Assembly: GCF_001043975.1 (NCBI RefSeq)
Contig: NZ_LABY01000028.1
Location: 1 to 50,049, forward strand
Length of the DNA stretch: 50,049 nt
Source: Methylobacterium variabile
GTDB taxonomy: Bacteria; Pseudomonadota; Alphaproteobacteria; Rhizobiales; Beijerinckiaceae
Reading direction: 5' to 3'
A program made the translations under genes and the position numbers. The number at the start of each line of letters is the position of its first letter. Position 1 is the stretch's first letter. Shown here piece by piece: positions 8,191 through 16,383 of the stretch. Under the pieces are notes generated by a model. It saw nothing but the letters and a program-made list of their open reading frames with translations. It did no database searches and had not been told where the DNA came from.

Positions 8191-8378
8191 GTGCATCCTC
8201 GCTCCAGACTCGTCCGGCGGCGGACCGTGATGGGGAGAACGGTCCCGTCCGGCGACCGGCAAAACCAGATGTCATCGCACCCGCAACGCACCGCTCCGGA
8301 TAGCACTCGCGAGAAACTCCGCCGCGATGCCGGGAACCGCCTCTCAAGGATGGCGCACCGTCCGACGGCGGCGAAATA

Positions 8379-8792
8379 TCACCCGGCCGCGCGAAGGCTG
8401 CGCCAGGCGCTCAGAGCATCGTCGAACGCCTCCGCCCGATCGAAGTACGCCGCGAGCAGGAACTCCGTCCGGCCCTCGGCGAAGAAGCCGTGGAAGGCGG
8501 GTTGGGGATCGTCAGCGTCGTCCTCATTGAGGCGGGAGCCGTAGCGGATCGCCGAGCCCGACCGTTCGATGCCGATGTCGTAGGCCGCGTCCGACTGTCG
8601 ATCGATCCAGCCCGGCAGGGGATCGATGGCAAGGTCGCGTCGCCTCGCGTCGATCCAGAACGTGAGCCTCTTGGGCGTATGCCAAAAGAGGAGCGAACCA
8701 TCCTCGACGCGACGTGCCATCGGGAATGGGAGACGAATGACGTAGCCGTCGAGAAGCTCCTGATCCGGCTCGACCAACGGCGGCGCTTCCAT
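8379..8792 (-). CDS. Hypothetical protein, 137 residues (possible immunity-type)
   Basis: ATG 8792 follows GAGGA at normal spacing and gives a 137-residue acidic soluble protein. Features are RLPFPMARRVEDGSLLFWHT, TFWIDARRRDLAIDPLPGW and an acidic end with AYFDRAEAFDDALSAWRSL. The small size, many Trp and Phe residues and acidic surface resemble stand-alone immunity proteins. It lies 188 bp upstream of the SMI1-like gene on the same strand, so the two may form one accessory unit. I recognise no named family. Confidence 0.5.
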   Translation of the reverse strand: MEAPPLVEPDQELLDGYVIRLPFPMARRVEDGSLLFWHTPKRLTFWIDARRRDLAIDPLPGWIDRQSDAAYDIGIERSGSAIRYGSRLNEDDADDPQPAFHGFFAEGRTEFLLAAYFDRAEAFDDALSAWRSLRAAG

Positions 8793-8998
8793 CGTGGCAT
8801 CCTCATCCGTCCCCGGACAGGATGCCCGCTTCGTGACGGGGCTCCACCGGGGATGCGGCCCGCTCGCCAGCGCGGGCAGGCCGCCATGCGGTCGGGTTGG
8901 CCGCCCGAACCTCAAGATCCCGGTCGGTCCTCGCCAGCTTGCGCAGCGGCTCCGATCGGGTCCAATTCGCGGCTCCGTGTCATGACCGGAGCAGCCCC

Positions 8999-9721
8999 GT
9001 GACCGCCGCGCCCGATTCCGCCCAGAAGTTCGACGCCTCGCGCGCCGGGGAATACGAGCAGCAGAGTCGCATCGCGCTCGCCGGCTACGACGCCTGCCAC
9101 GATCTCTCCGCCTGCATGCTGGCGGCCGCCCTCGGTTCGGGCCGCGCGGCGCGGGTCCTGGTGGCCGGCGCCGGCGGGGGTGCCCGGGAGGTCGTCACCA
9201 CTGCGGCGCTCGAGCCGAGCTGGCACTTCACCGCGGTCGATCCCTCCGAGCCGATGCTGGCGCTCGCCCGCGCCCGCCTGGAGGAGAGCGGTCTCGACGC
9301 GCGGACGGAGGTGGTGCTCGGCACCGTCGGCGACCTGCCGGACGGCGAGACCTTCGACGCCGCGACGCTGATCGGGGTGCTCCACCATCTGCCGGGGGAC
9401 GAGGCCAAGCGCGCGATCCTGCGCGATATCGCCCGGCGCCTGCGCCCGGGCGCGCCGCTGGTCCTCGCCGGCAACCACCAGCCTTACGCGAGCCAGCCAC
9501 TGCTGCTCGCCGCCTGGGGCGAGCGCTGGCGCCAGCAGGGCGCCGGACCGGACGAGGTCGAGGCCAAGCGGGCCAGGATCCTGCAGGGCGCGGACCCACC
9601 GCATTCGGAGCAGGCGGTGGCCGATCTCCTGCGCGAGAGCGGCTTCGCGCCGCCGCTGCGGTTCTTCTCCAGCCTGTTCTGGGGCGCCTGGATCGCCCGG
9701 CGGAGCCCGAGCGCGACGTGA
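8999..9721 (+). CDS. SAM-dependent class I methyltransferase
   Basis: The 240-residue product shows Rossmann motif I (RVLVAGAGGGAREVV), an acidic second strand (FTAVDPSEPMLALA), motif III-IV (DAATLIGVLHHLP) and LRPGAPLVLAG, all typical of small-molecule methyltransferases. It probably methylates a small metabolite in the cytoplasm, but no substrate is indicated. The chosen GTG at 8999 follows GGAGC with seven-base spacing, and the reading frame upstream of it lacks coding character. It is convergent with an MFS transporter, with a hairpin between. Confidence 0.8.
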   Translation: MTAAPDSAQKFDASRAGEYEQQSRIALAGYDACHDLSACMLAAALGSGRAARVLVAGAGGGAREVVTTAALEPSWHFTAVDPSEPMLALARARLEESGLDARTEVVLGTVGDLPDGETFDAATLIGVLHHLPGDEAKRAILRDIARRLRPGAPLVLAGNHQPYASQPLLLAAWGERWRQQGAGPDEVEAKRARILQGADPPHSEQAVADLLRESGFAPPLRFFSSLFWGAWIARRSPSAT

Positions 9722-9724
9722 ACC

Positions 9725-9749
9725 GGACCGCCCGGCGCCCGGGCGGTCC
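9725..9749. terminator. Bidirectional hairpin terminator
   Basis: A perfect 11-bp stem (GGACCGCCCGG with CCGGGCGGTCC) and CGC loop begins three bases after the methyltransferase stop and ends nine bases before the stop of the convergent transporter. There is no long T run, as is usual in very GC-rich genomes. Confidence 0.75.
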
Positions 9750-9758
9750 GATCCCGGT

Positions 9759-11060
9759 TCAGCCGGAAGCCGGCACGGCCTCGGCCAGCGTCGTCGGCCG
9801 GTCGGAGAGCCGGCTCGCGACCACGAGCCCGATCAGCGCCGAGGCCGCGATAATGAGGCCCGGCGCCGCCGCCCAGCCGGTGGCGCCGATCAGCGCGTTG
9901 GCGGCGAGCGGCCCGAGGCCGCTCAGGAGCGTGAAGCCGACATTGAGCGAGAGCGCGACGCCGCTGAACCGCACACGCGTGGGGAAGAGCCCGGCGAGCA
10001 GGAAGGCGAAGCTGCCATTGGCGCCGGCCACCGCCATGGTGAGGAGCGGCAGCACCACGAACAGGTTCGCCCCGCCCCGCGCCAACACCTGATAGGCCGG
10101 GATCACCCCGATCAGGACGATGAGGGCCGAGGCCTGCATCAGGCGGCGCGGCGGCACCCGGTCGGCGAAGAACGAGGCGAAGAGCAGCGAGGCCGACATG
10201 GCGAAGAGCGCCACGTTCATCGCCAGGGCCACCTCGCGCGGCGGGTACTTCAGCACCTGGATCAGGTAGGCCGGCATGTGGGCGAACAGGATGCCGTTGA
10301 AGCCGGCGGTGAGCGCCACGACGCCGATGCCGACCAGCACCGGGCCGCGATGATGGCGCAGGACCTCGCCGATCGGCCGGCGGGCGGCGCGGTGCTGGAG
10401 GCGCAGGAACTCGGGTGTCTCTTCCAAGGAGCGCCGCAGCACGAAGCTGACGAGCCCGACGACCCCGCCGAACAGGAAGGCGATGCGCCAGCCGTACTCG
10501 GCCATGGTAGCCGGCGGCAGCCAGGATTGCAGGGCGAGGTTCACCAGCGCCGCGAGCAGCACGCCGCCGTTGACGAGGCAGAAGACGATGCCGCAGGCGA
10601 GGCCCGGACGGCGCGAGGCGGTCTCGACCACGAAGGTGATGGCGCCGGGCAGCTCGCCGCCAATGCACAGACCCTGCACGAAGCGCAGCGTGACGAGGAG
10701 CAGCGTCGCCCACACGCCCCAGGTCGCGTAGGACGGCACCAGCCCCATGCCGAGCGTGCAGGCCGACATGGTGAAGACCGTGACCACGAACACGGTCTTG
10801 CGGCCGTAGCGGTCGCCGAAATGGCTCAGCACCAAGCCGCCGAGGGGCCGGGCGAGGTAGCCGACCGCGAACACCGCCAGCGACAGGGTCAGGGCCGCGA
10901 CCGGGTCGCTCGCCGGGAAGAAGGCGGCGGCGATGTCCTTGGCGAAGATCCCGTAGACGATGAAGTCGTAGTACTCGAGCCCGCCGCCGAGGCTCGCGAG
11001 CAGCGTCATCTTCCATTGGCGGCGGGTGAGATCGCTCCCGCTGCTCACGTCCGGTGTCAT
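9759..11060 (-). CDS. MFS transporter, MHS (metabolite:H+ symporter) type
   Basis: The 433-residue protein has twelve likely transmembrane helices, the MHS-type N-terminus (GGGLEYYDFIVYG), the loop motif GDRYGRKTVF between helices 2 and 3, and RFVQGLCIGGELPGA in helix 4. The family imports organic acids and related metabolites with protons across the inner membrane. ATG 11060 follows GGAGGA. It lies 82 bp downstream of the UxaA-type dehydratase on the same strand, which suggests a shared carboxylate substrate. Confidence 0.88.
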   Translation of the reverse strand: MTPDVSSGSDLTRRQWKMTLLASLGGGLEYYDFIVYGIFAKDIAAAFFPASDPVAALTLSLAVFAVGYLARPLGGLVLSHFGDRYGRKTVFVVTVFTMSACTLGMGLVPSYATWGVWATLLLVTLRFVQGLCIGGELPGAITFVVETASRRPGLACGIVFCLVNGGVLLAALVNLALQSWLPPATMAEYGWRIAFLFGGVVGLVSFVLRRSLEETPEFLRLQHRAARRPIGEVLRHHRGPVLVGIGVVALTAGFNGILFAHMPAYLIQVLKYPPREVALAMNVALFAMSASLLFASFFADRVPPRRLMQASALIVLIGVIPAYQVLARGGANLFVVLPLLTMAVAGANGSFAFLLAGLFPTRVRFSGVALSLNVGFTLLSGLGPLAANALIGATGWAAAPGLIIAASALIGLVVASRLSDRPTTLAEAVPASG

Positions 11061-11142
11061 TCTGGTGTCCTCCGGGGCCTTCTTGTCGTTGTGCCCCCGG
11101 AGCGCCCCATAATGCGGTTCGGCCCTCGCCGCTACCGCACCG

Positions 11143-12696
11143 CTACATCACCGCGCCGATCTGCCAGGGCACGAACTCGGCGTCGCCGTAGCCGAAGCCC
11201 TCGGACTTGGTGCGCTCGCCCGACGCCACGCGCAGGATGGTCTCGAAGATCTGGCGGCCCTTCTCCTCGATCGCGATGCCGTCGAGCACGTCGCCGCAAT
11301 CGATGTCCATGTCGTCCTGCATCCGCCGGTACATCTCGCTGTTGGTGGCGAGCTTGATCGACGGGGTCGGCTTGCAGCCATAGGCCGAGCCGCGGCCGGT
11401 GGTGAAGCACAGCACGTTGGCGCCGCCCGCGACCTGGCCGGTCGCCGCCACCGGATCGAAGCCGGGCGTGTCCATGTAGACGAAGCCCTTGGCCGTCACC
11501 GGCTCGGCGTAGCGATAGACGCCCTGGAGCGTCGTGGTGCCGCCCTTGGCGGTGGCCCCCAGCGACTTCTCCAGGATGGTGGTGAGGCCGCCGGCCTTGT
11601 TGCCGGGGGAGGGGTTGTTGTTCATCTCGCCGCCGTTGCGGGCGGTGTAGGCCTCCCACCAGTGGATCATCTCGACGAGCTTGTGGCCGATCTCCGGCGT
11701 CGCGGCGCGCGCGGTCAGCAGGTGCTCGGCGCCGTAGATCTCCGGCGTCTCGGACAGGATCGCGGTGCCGCCCTCGGCCACCAGCCGGTCGACCGCGGCG
11801 CCGAGGGCCGGGTTCGCCGTGATGCCCGAATACCCGTCCGAGCCGCCGCATTGCAGCGCCAGCATCAGCTCGGAGGCCGGCACGGTCTCGCGCTTCGCCT
11901 TGGCGACGGCCGGCAGCATCTCGCGCAGCGCCGCGACGCCGGCCTCGATGGTGCGGCGGGTGCCGCCGGTGTCCTGGATGGTGAAGCTGCGGAAGGTCTC
12001 GCTCTCCTCGATGCCGTAGGCGCGCTTCCAGCGGTCGATCTGCAGGCCCTCGCAGCCCAAGCCCACCATGATGACGCCGCCCATGTTGGGATTGGCGGCG
12101 TAGCCCCACAGGGTGCGCTTGAGGATGTCGGCGCCCTCGCCCTGGATGTCGTAGCCGCAGCCGGTGCCGTGGGTGAGGGGAATGATGCCGTCTATCCCTG
12201 TGAACTCGTCGAGGAGGCCGGAGCGGCGCGCCTCTTCGGCGATGAAGCGGGCGACCGTGGCCGAGCAGTTCACGGAGGTGAGCACGCCGACGTAGTTGCG
12301 GGTGCCGACCCGTCCGTCGGCCCGGCGGTAGCCCTCGAAGGTGGCGCGCTCAGCCTCCGGCACCATCGCGACGGGCTTCGCCTCGGCGCAGAAGCGGTAG
12401 TCGCGGGCGAAGTCGCCCTTGTCCTCGCCGAGGCCCACATTGTGCTCGTGCACCCACTCGCCCGGGGCGATCGCCCGGCTGGCGAAGCCGATGATCTGGC
12501 CGAACTTGCGGATCGGCGCGCCTTCGGGAATCGCCACCACCGCGAACTTGTGGCCCCGCGGCACCCGCGCCGTGGCGGTCACGCCCTCGACGGCGGCGCC
12601 GGGCACGATCGGATCCACCGCCACCACGACGTTGTCCTCGGGGCTGAGGCGCACGACGCGGGGGTTGGTGGGGTGGAGCGGAGTCGAGGTGGACAT
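11143..12696 (-). CDS. UxaA family hydro-lyase (altronate/galactarate dehydratase type)
   Basis: The product is 517 residues. An N-terminal SAF-like domain (about 1-100, with PRGHKFAVVAIPEGAPI) is joined to the long C-terminal D-galactarate/altronate dehydratase domain, with TRNYVGVLTSVNCSATVA, PLTHGTGCGYD, GLGCEG, LQCGGSDGYSG, NNNPSPGNKAGGLTTI and FTTGRGSAYGCKPTPSIK. These enzymes remove water from sugar acids to give 2-keto-3-deoxy acids, using an iron centre. Length and domain order fit the single-chain form. It shares a strand with the MFS transporter and the Liv importer. Altronate, galactarate and related acids remain possible substrates. Confidence 0.85.
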   Translation of the reverse strand: MSTSTPLHPTNPRVVRLSPEDNVVVAVDPIVPGAAVEGVTATARVPRGHKFAVVAIPEGAPIRKFGQIIGFASRAIAPGEWVHEHNVGLGEDKGDFARDYRFCAEAKPVAMVPEAERATFEGYRRADGRVGTRNYVGVLTSVNCSATVARFIAEEARRSGLLDEFTGIDGIIPLTHGTGCGYDIQGEGADILKRTLWGYAANPNMGGVIMVGLGCEGLQIDRWKRAYGIEESETFRSFTIQDTGGTRRTIEAGVAALREMLPAVAKAKRETVPASELMLALQCGGSDGYSGITANPALGAAVDRLVAEGGTAILSETPEIYGAEHLLTARAATPEIGHKLVEMIHWWEAYTARNGGEMNNNPSPGNKAGGLTTILEKSLGATAKGGTTTLQGVYRYAEPVTAKGFVYMDTPGFDPVAATGQVAGGANVLCFTTGRGSAYGCKPTPSIKLATNSEMYRRMQDDMDIDCGDVLDGIAIEEKGRQIFETILRVASGERTKSEGFGYGDAEFVPWQIGAVM

Positions 12697-12775
12697 CGGG
12701 GGACCTTATGAACCTCAGGGGCCCATCATACGGCCGTGAGGGACCGTCGGGCCATCGCGAATTCCTCATGCCGCT

Positions 12776-12799
12776 CCGGAGGCCCGCGCGGGCCTCCGG
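12776..12799 (-). terminator. Perfect 24-bp palindromic terminator after livF
   Basis: CCGGAGGCCCGC is followed directly by its reverse complement GCGGGCCTCCGG, ten bases downstream of the livF stop in the leftward direction. It probably ends the liv transcript, so the UxaA gene further left should have its own promoter in 12697-12775. Confidence 0.7.
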
Positions 12800-12809
12800 C
12801 ACAGGCGCG

Positions 12810-13553
12810 TCAATGCGCCAGGGCCTCGGCCTTGGCCCGGCCGCCCAGGTAGGCGGCGCGGATGTCGTCGTTGGCCCAGAGGGCCTGCGGCTCGCCGCTC
12901 AGCACGAGCTGGCCGGTCTCCAGCACGTAGCCGCGGTCGGCGACCGAGAGCCCCATACGGGCGTTCTGCTCGACGAGGAGCACGGTGGTGCCGCGCCGGC
13001 GCACCTCGGCGATGATGCCGAACACCGCCTGGACGATCACCGGGGCGAGGCCGAGCGACGGCTCGTCGAGGAGCAGGATCCGGGGCTTGGCCATCAGCCC
13101 GCGGGCGAGCGCCACCATCTGGAGCTGGCCGCCCGAGAGCGTCCAGCCCAGCGCGTCGCCGAAGCGGCGGATGTCGGGGAAGAGCTCGAACATCCCCTCG
13201 GCCTCGTCGCGGATCTGGCGCGACGAGAGCCCTTTCCGGTTCGAGGCGCCGAGCATGATGTTCTCGCGGACCGTGAGGCCCGGGAAGACCCGGCGCCCCT
13301 CCGGCACGTGCGCCACGCCGCGGCGCACGATCTCCTCGGGCTTGAGGCCGAGAAGGGACTGGCCCTCGAACAGCACCTCGCCGCCGGCGGGCTTCACCAG
13401 CCCCGAGATGGTCTTCAACGTGGTCGACTTGCCGGCCCCGTTCGAGCCGAGCAGGGTCACGACCTCGCCGGCCTCGACCGAGAACGAGATGCCGCGCACG
13501 GCCTCGATCTCGCCGTAGCGCACGGTCAGGTCGCGGATCTCCAGGAGTGCCAT
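12810..13553 (-). CDS. livF: Liv-type ABC transporter ATP-binding protein LivF
   Basis: The 247-residue ATPase has Walker A GSNGAGKST, the signature LSGGQLQMVALARGLM, Walker B RILLLDEPSLGL and the switch histidine region replaced by LLVEQNA, which is characteristic of LivF. It is the last cistron of the livJ-H-MG-F operon, 14 bp after the livM-livG gene. ATG 13553 follows GGGAG. With the fused LivG ATPase it powers uptake of a branched-chain amino acid or, in this genomic setting, possibly a carboxylate. Confidence 0.93.
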   Translation of the reverse strand: MALLEIRDLTVRYGEIEAVRGISFSVEAGEVVTLLGSNGAGKSTTLKTISGLVKPAGGEVLFEGQSLLGLKPEEIVRRGVAHVPEGRRVFPGLTVRENIMLGASNRKGLSSRQIRDEAEGMFELFPDIRRFGDALGWTLSGGQLQMVALARGLMAKPRILLLDEPSLGLAPVIVQAVFGIIAEVRRRGTTVLLVEQNARMGLSVADRGYVLETGQLVLSGEPQALWANDDIRAAYLGGRAKAEALAH

Positions 13554-13567
13554 CGTCGTGTCTCCCG

Positions 13568-15403
13568 TCAGGCCGGGGCGAGGTCGGTCTTGAGGCCGAC
13601 GGCGGGACCCTCGGCCGATTCCTGGCCGAGATAGGCCTCGATCACCGCGGGCTCGCGCAGCACCGTGGCGGTGACCCCGTCGGCGATGCGCCGACCGAAG
13701 TTCAGCACCGTGATGTGGCTCGCCACGTCGCTCACCAGGGTCATGTCGTGGTCGATGATCAGGATGGTCAGGCCCTTGGCGGCCATCCGGCGCAGGAGCG
13801 CCGTCAGCGCGTTCTTCTCGCTCGAGTTGAGGCCCGCCGCCGGCTCGTCGAGGAGGAGCAGCACCGGGTTGCCGGCGAGCGCCCGGGCGATCTCGATCAG
13901 GCGCTGGTGGCCGTAGGAGAAGGACGAGACCGGCTCGTCGGCGCGAGCCTCGAGCCCGACGAAGGCGAGCGCCGCCCGCGCCCGCGCCTCGAGGGAGGGG
14001 CGATCGTGCGCCACGATGCCGTTGCCCGGCCGCTCGGCGCCGATCACCACGTTCTCGAGCGCGCTCATCGAGCGGAAGAGGCGAATGTTCTGGAACGTCC
14101 GCCCGAGCCCGGCCCCCGCGCGCTGGTGCGGCGCGAAGCGGGTGATGTCCTGCCCGTTGAGCCGCACCCGGCCGCCGGTCGGCGTGTAGAGGCCCGACAG
14201 CACGTTGAGCGTCGTGGTCTTGCCTGAGCCGTTGGGGCCGATCAGGGCGTGGATGCCGCCGCGGGTCACCGTGAAGCTCACCTCGTCCACGGCTTTCAGG
14301 CCGCCGAAGTGCTTGGACAGGCCCTCGACCTCGAGCACCGGCGCGGCGGAGGCCGCATCCTGGGTAAGCGTCAGCTCCTGGGCCCGGGGCGGGGCGGGCT
14401 TGCGCGGCCGCAGGCGCTTCACCTGGTCGCCGAGGAAGCCCCAGATGCCCTCCGGCATGAACACCACGATCAGGATCACGGCGAGGCCGTAGATCGCCAG
14501 GTAGAGGCCCGGAATCTCTTTCAGGAAGCGCAGCCACTCGGGGATCAGGATCAGGAGCCCGGTGCCGATCACCGCGCCGGCCGGCGAGCCGACGCCGCCG
14601 AGGAGCGCCATGGTCAGGAACACCACCGACTCGGCGAAGGAGAACTGGTCCGGGCTGATATAGGTGAAGCTGCCGGCAAACAGCCCGCCGCCGAGGCCGG
14701 CCAGCAGCGCCCCGATGGCGAAGGCCATCACTTTGGTGCGGTAGATGTCGATGCCGGTGACGCCCGCCGCCAGCTCGTTGTCGCGCACCGCCCGCATGGC
14801 GCGGCCGAGCCGGGTCTTGGGCATGCGCCAGACCGCGTAGGCGACGACCGCCAGCACGAAGACGCAGAGCGCCAGGTAGCTCTGGCTGTCGGAGAACAGG
14901 CCGGGGCGCTGGATGCGCGGCACGCCGTCCGGCCCGTGGGTGACCGGGATCCAGTTGATCATGACGAGGGTCAGGATCTGCTGGAACGAGATCGTCACCA
15001 TGGCGAGGTAATGGCCGCCGAGCCGCAGCGTCGAGGCGCCCAGCACCGCGCCGAGGAGGAGCGCCAGCACCAGCCCGACCGGCAGGCAGAGCCAGAAGCT
15101 GACCCCGAGATCGACGGTGCCGAGGCCGACCGCGTAGGCGCCGATGCCGAAGAACGCCGCCTGGGCGAGGTTGATCTGCCCGCACAGGCCCAGCACGACC
15201 GTGAGCCCGATGACCGCGATGGCGTAGGTCGCGGCCTGCATCAGGATGTTGAGCACGTAGCCGCTGAACGGCGTCGTGGCGGCCAGCGCGATCGCCGCGG
15301 CGGCGAGCACCGCGTAGGCGAGGGTGCCGATGGGGAAGCGGCGCGCGGGGGCCGCGGGGGCGGACGCCGGGTCCGCCGCGACGGGGCGAGGGGAGCCGGT
15401 CAT
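13568..15403 (-). CDS. LivM permease fused to LivG ATPase
   Basis: One 611-residue polypeptide carries a LivM permease (about residues 25-330, membrane helices and the RDNELAAGVTGIDIYRTKV loop that contacts the ATPase) and then a complete LivG ATPase (about 355-600). The ATPase has Walker A GPNGSGKTT at 390-398, a signature reduced to FSYGHQ at 495-500, Walker B VLLLLDEPAAGL near 515 and IIDHD. The linker is proline-rich (about 333-355). ATG 15403 overlaps the livH stop as ATGA, implying translational coupling. Permease-ATPase fusions of this kind occur in the family; this operon still encodes LivF separately. Confidence 0.93.
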   Translation of the reverse strand: MTGSPRPVAADPASAPAAPARRFPIGTLAYAVLAAAAIALAATTPFSGYVLNILMQAATYAIAVIGLTVVLGLCGQINLAQAAFFGIGAYAVGLGTVDLGVSFWLCLPVGLVLALLLGAVLGASTLRLGGHYLAMVTISFQQILTLVMINWIPVTHGPDGVPRIQRPGLFSDSQSYLALCVFVLAVVAYAVWRMPKTRLGRAMRAVRDNELAAGVTGIDIYRTKVMAFAIGALLAGLGGGLFAGSFTYISPDQFSFAESVVFLTMALLGGVGSPAGAVIGTGLLILIPEWLRFLKEIPGLYLAIYGLAVILIVVFMPEGIWGFLGDQVKRLRPRKPAPPRAQELTLTQDAASAAPVLEVEGLSKHFGGLKAVDEVSFTVTRGGIHALIGPNGSGKTTTLNVLSGLYTPTGGRVRLNGQDITRFAPHQRAGAGLGRTFQNIRLFRSMSALENVVIGAERPGNGIVAHDRPSLEARARAALAFVGLEARADEPVSSFSYGHQRLIEIARALAGNPVLLLLDEPAAGLNSSEKNALTALLRRMAAKGLTILIIDHDMTLVSDVASHITVLNFGRRIADGVTATVLREPAVIEAYLGQESAEGPAVGLKTDLAPA

Positions 15404-16275
15404 GCTTTCTCCGCGATGCGTTCGCCGAAGATCCCCTGCGGGCGCAGGGCCAGGAAGGCGACGAGGACGATGAAGGCGAAGGCGTCCTTGTAGGGCACCG
15501 AGATGTAGGCGGCGCCGAACGTCTCGATGATGCCGAGCGCCAGCCCGCCGATGATCGCCCCGGTGACGTCGCCGAAGCCGCCGATGATGGTGGCGGCGAA
15601 GGCCTTGAGCGCGATGGTGGCGCCCATCTGGATCGACACGAACAGCACCGGTGCGACCAGGATGCCGGCGATGCCCCCCAGCACCGCGCTGTACACGAAG
15701 GTCAGCATGATCATCCCGGCGACCGGGATGCCGAGGAGGGCGGCCATCTCCTTGTCCTGGGAGGTGGCCTGCAGCTTCTTGCCGATCAGGGTGTGCTCGA
15801 AGAACCAGTACTGGAACGCCACCAGCACCGCGGTGACGGCGATGATGAGGAGGTACTGGGTGTCGAGGAAGACCGGGCCGACCAGGAAGCCTTGCGTCTC
15901 GAACACCGGCGGCAGCACCTGCGGCTGCGGCCCGTAGAGGGCGAGCGTGGTGTTGGCGAGGAAGATCGAGGCGCCGATGGTCGAGATGATCACCGGCAGA
16001 TAGGTGCGGTGGCGCAGGGGATAGTAGACGCCGAGGTTGAACAGCGCGCCCAGCACCGCCATGCCCCCGATGGCAATGAGGAACGACAGCCAGTACGGCC
16101 ACTGCAGGTCGACGGCGAAGACCACCATCAGGAATGCCGCCACCATCGAGAACTCGCCTTGCGCGAAGTTCACCACGTTGGTGGCGCGAAAGATCAGCAC
16201 GAAGCCGAGCGCCACGAGGGCGTAGACGGCGCCGATACCTATCCCTGTGAAGAGAAGCTGGAGGATGAGGTCCAT
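15400..16275 (-). CDS. livH: Liv-type ABC transporter permease LivH
   Basis: The 291-residue integral membrane protein begins with the LivH-type helix (LLFTGIGIGAVYALVALGFVLIF) and has the conserved ATNVVNFAQGEF segment, several further helices and LALRPQGIFGERIAEKA at the C-terminus. It pairs with the LivM half of the fused gene to form the membrane channel. Its stop overlaps the start of livM-livG. ATG 16275 has only a weak purine-rich site upstream, consistent with low translation relative to livJ. Confidence 0.93.
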   Translation of the reverse strand: MDLILQLLFTGIGIGAVYALVALGFVLIFRATNVVNFAQGEFSMVAAFLMVVFAVDLQWPYWLSFLIAIGGMAVLGALFNLGVYYPLRHRTYLPVIISTIGASIFLANTTLALYGPQPQVLPPVFETQGFLVGPVFLDTQYLLIIAVTAVLVAFQYWFFEHTLIGKKLQATSQDKEMAALLGIPVAGMIMLTFVYSAVLGGIAGILVAPVLFVSIQMGATIALKAFAATIIGGFGDVTGAIIGGLALGIIETFGAAYISVPYKDAFAFIVLVAFLALRPQGIFGERIAEKA

Positions 16276-16342
16276 GCGGGCCCGCCCCGGTCGGATGGAA
16301 AGGGTCGTGCCGCCGCGCGCTGGGCAGCGGCCGAAACGGCGT

Positions 16343-16365
16343 CGGGACGGCGCGAGGCCGTCCCG
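16343..16365 (-). promoter_or_regulatory. Intercistronic hairpin between livJ and livH
   Basis: CGGGACGGC pairs with GCCGTCCCG around a 5-nt GCGAG loop, 19 bases after the livJ stop. Hairpins here often act as partial terminators or protect the upstream message, so that binding protein is made in excess of membrane parts. That role is inferred. Confidence 0.5.
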
Positions 16366-16383
16366 GTCAGGCTTGTCGAAAGA

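Noticed and set aside
12810..15185. Very long minus-strand frame spanning livF and part of livM-livG
   Set aside because: Only the last 247 codons are LivF; the rest is an Arg/Gly-rich shadow of the livM-livG gene in another frame.
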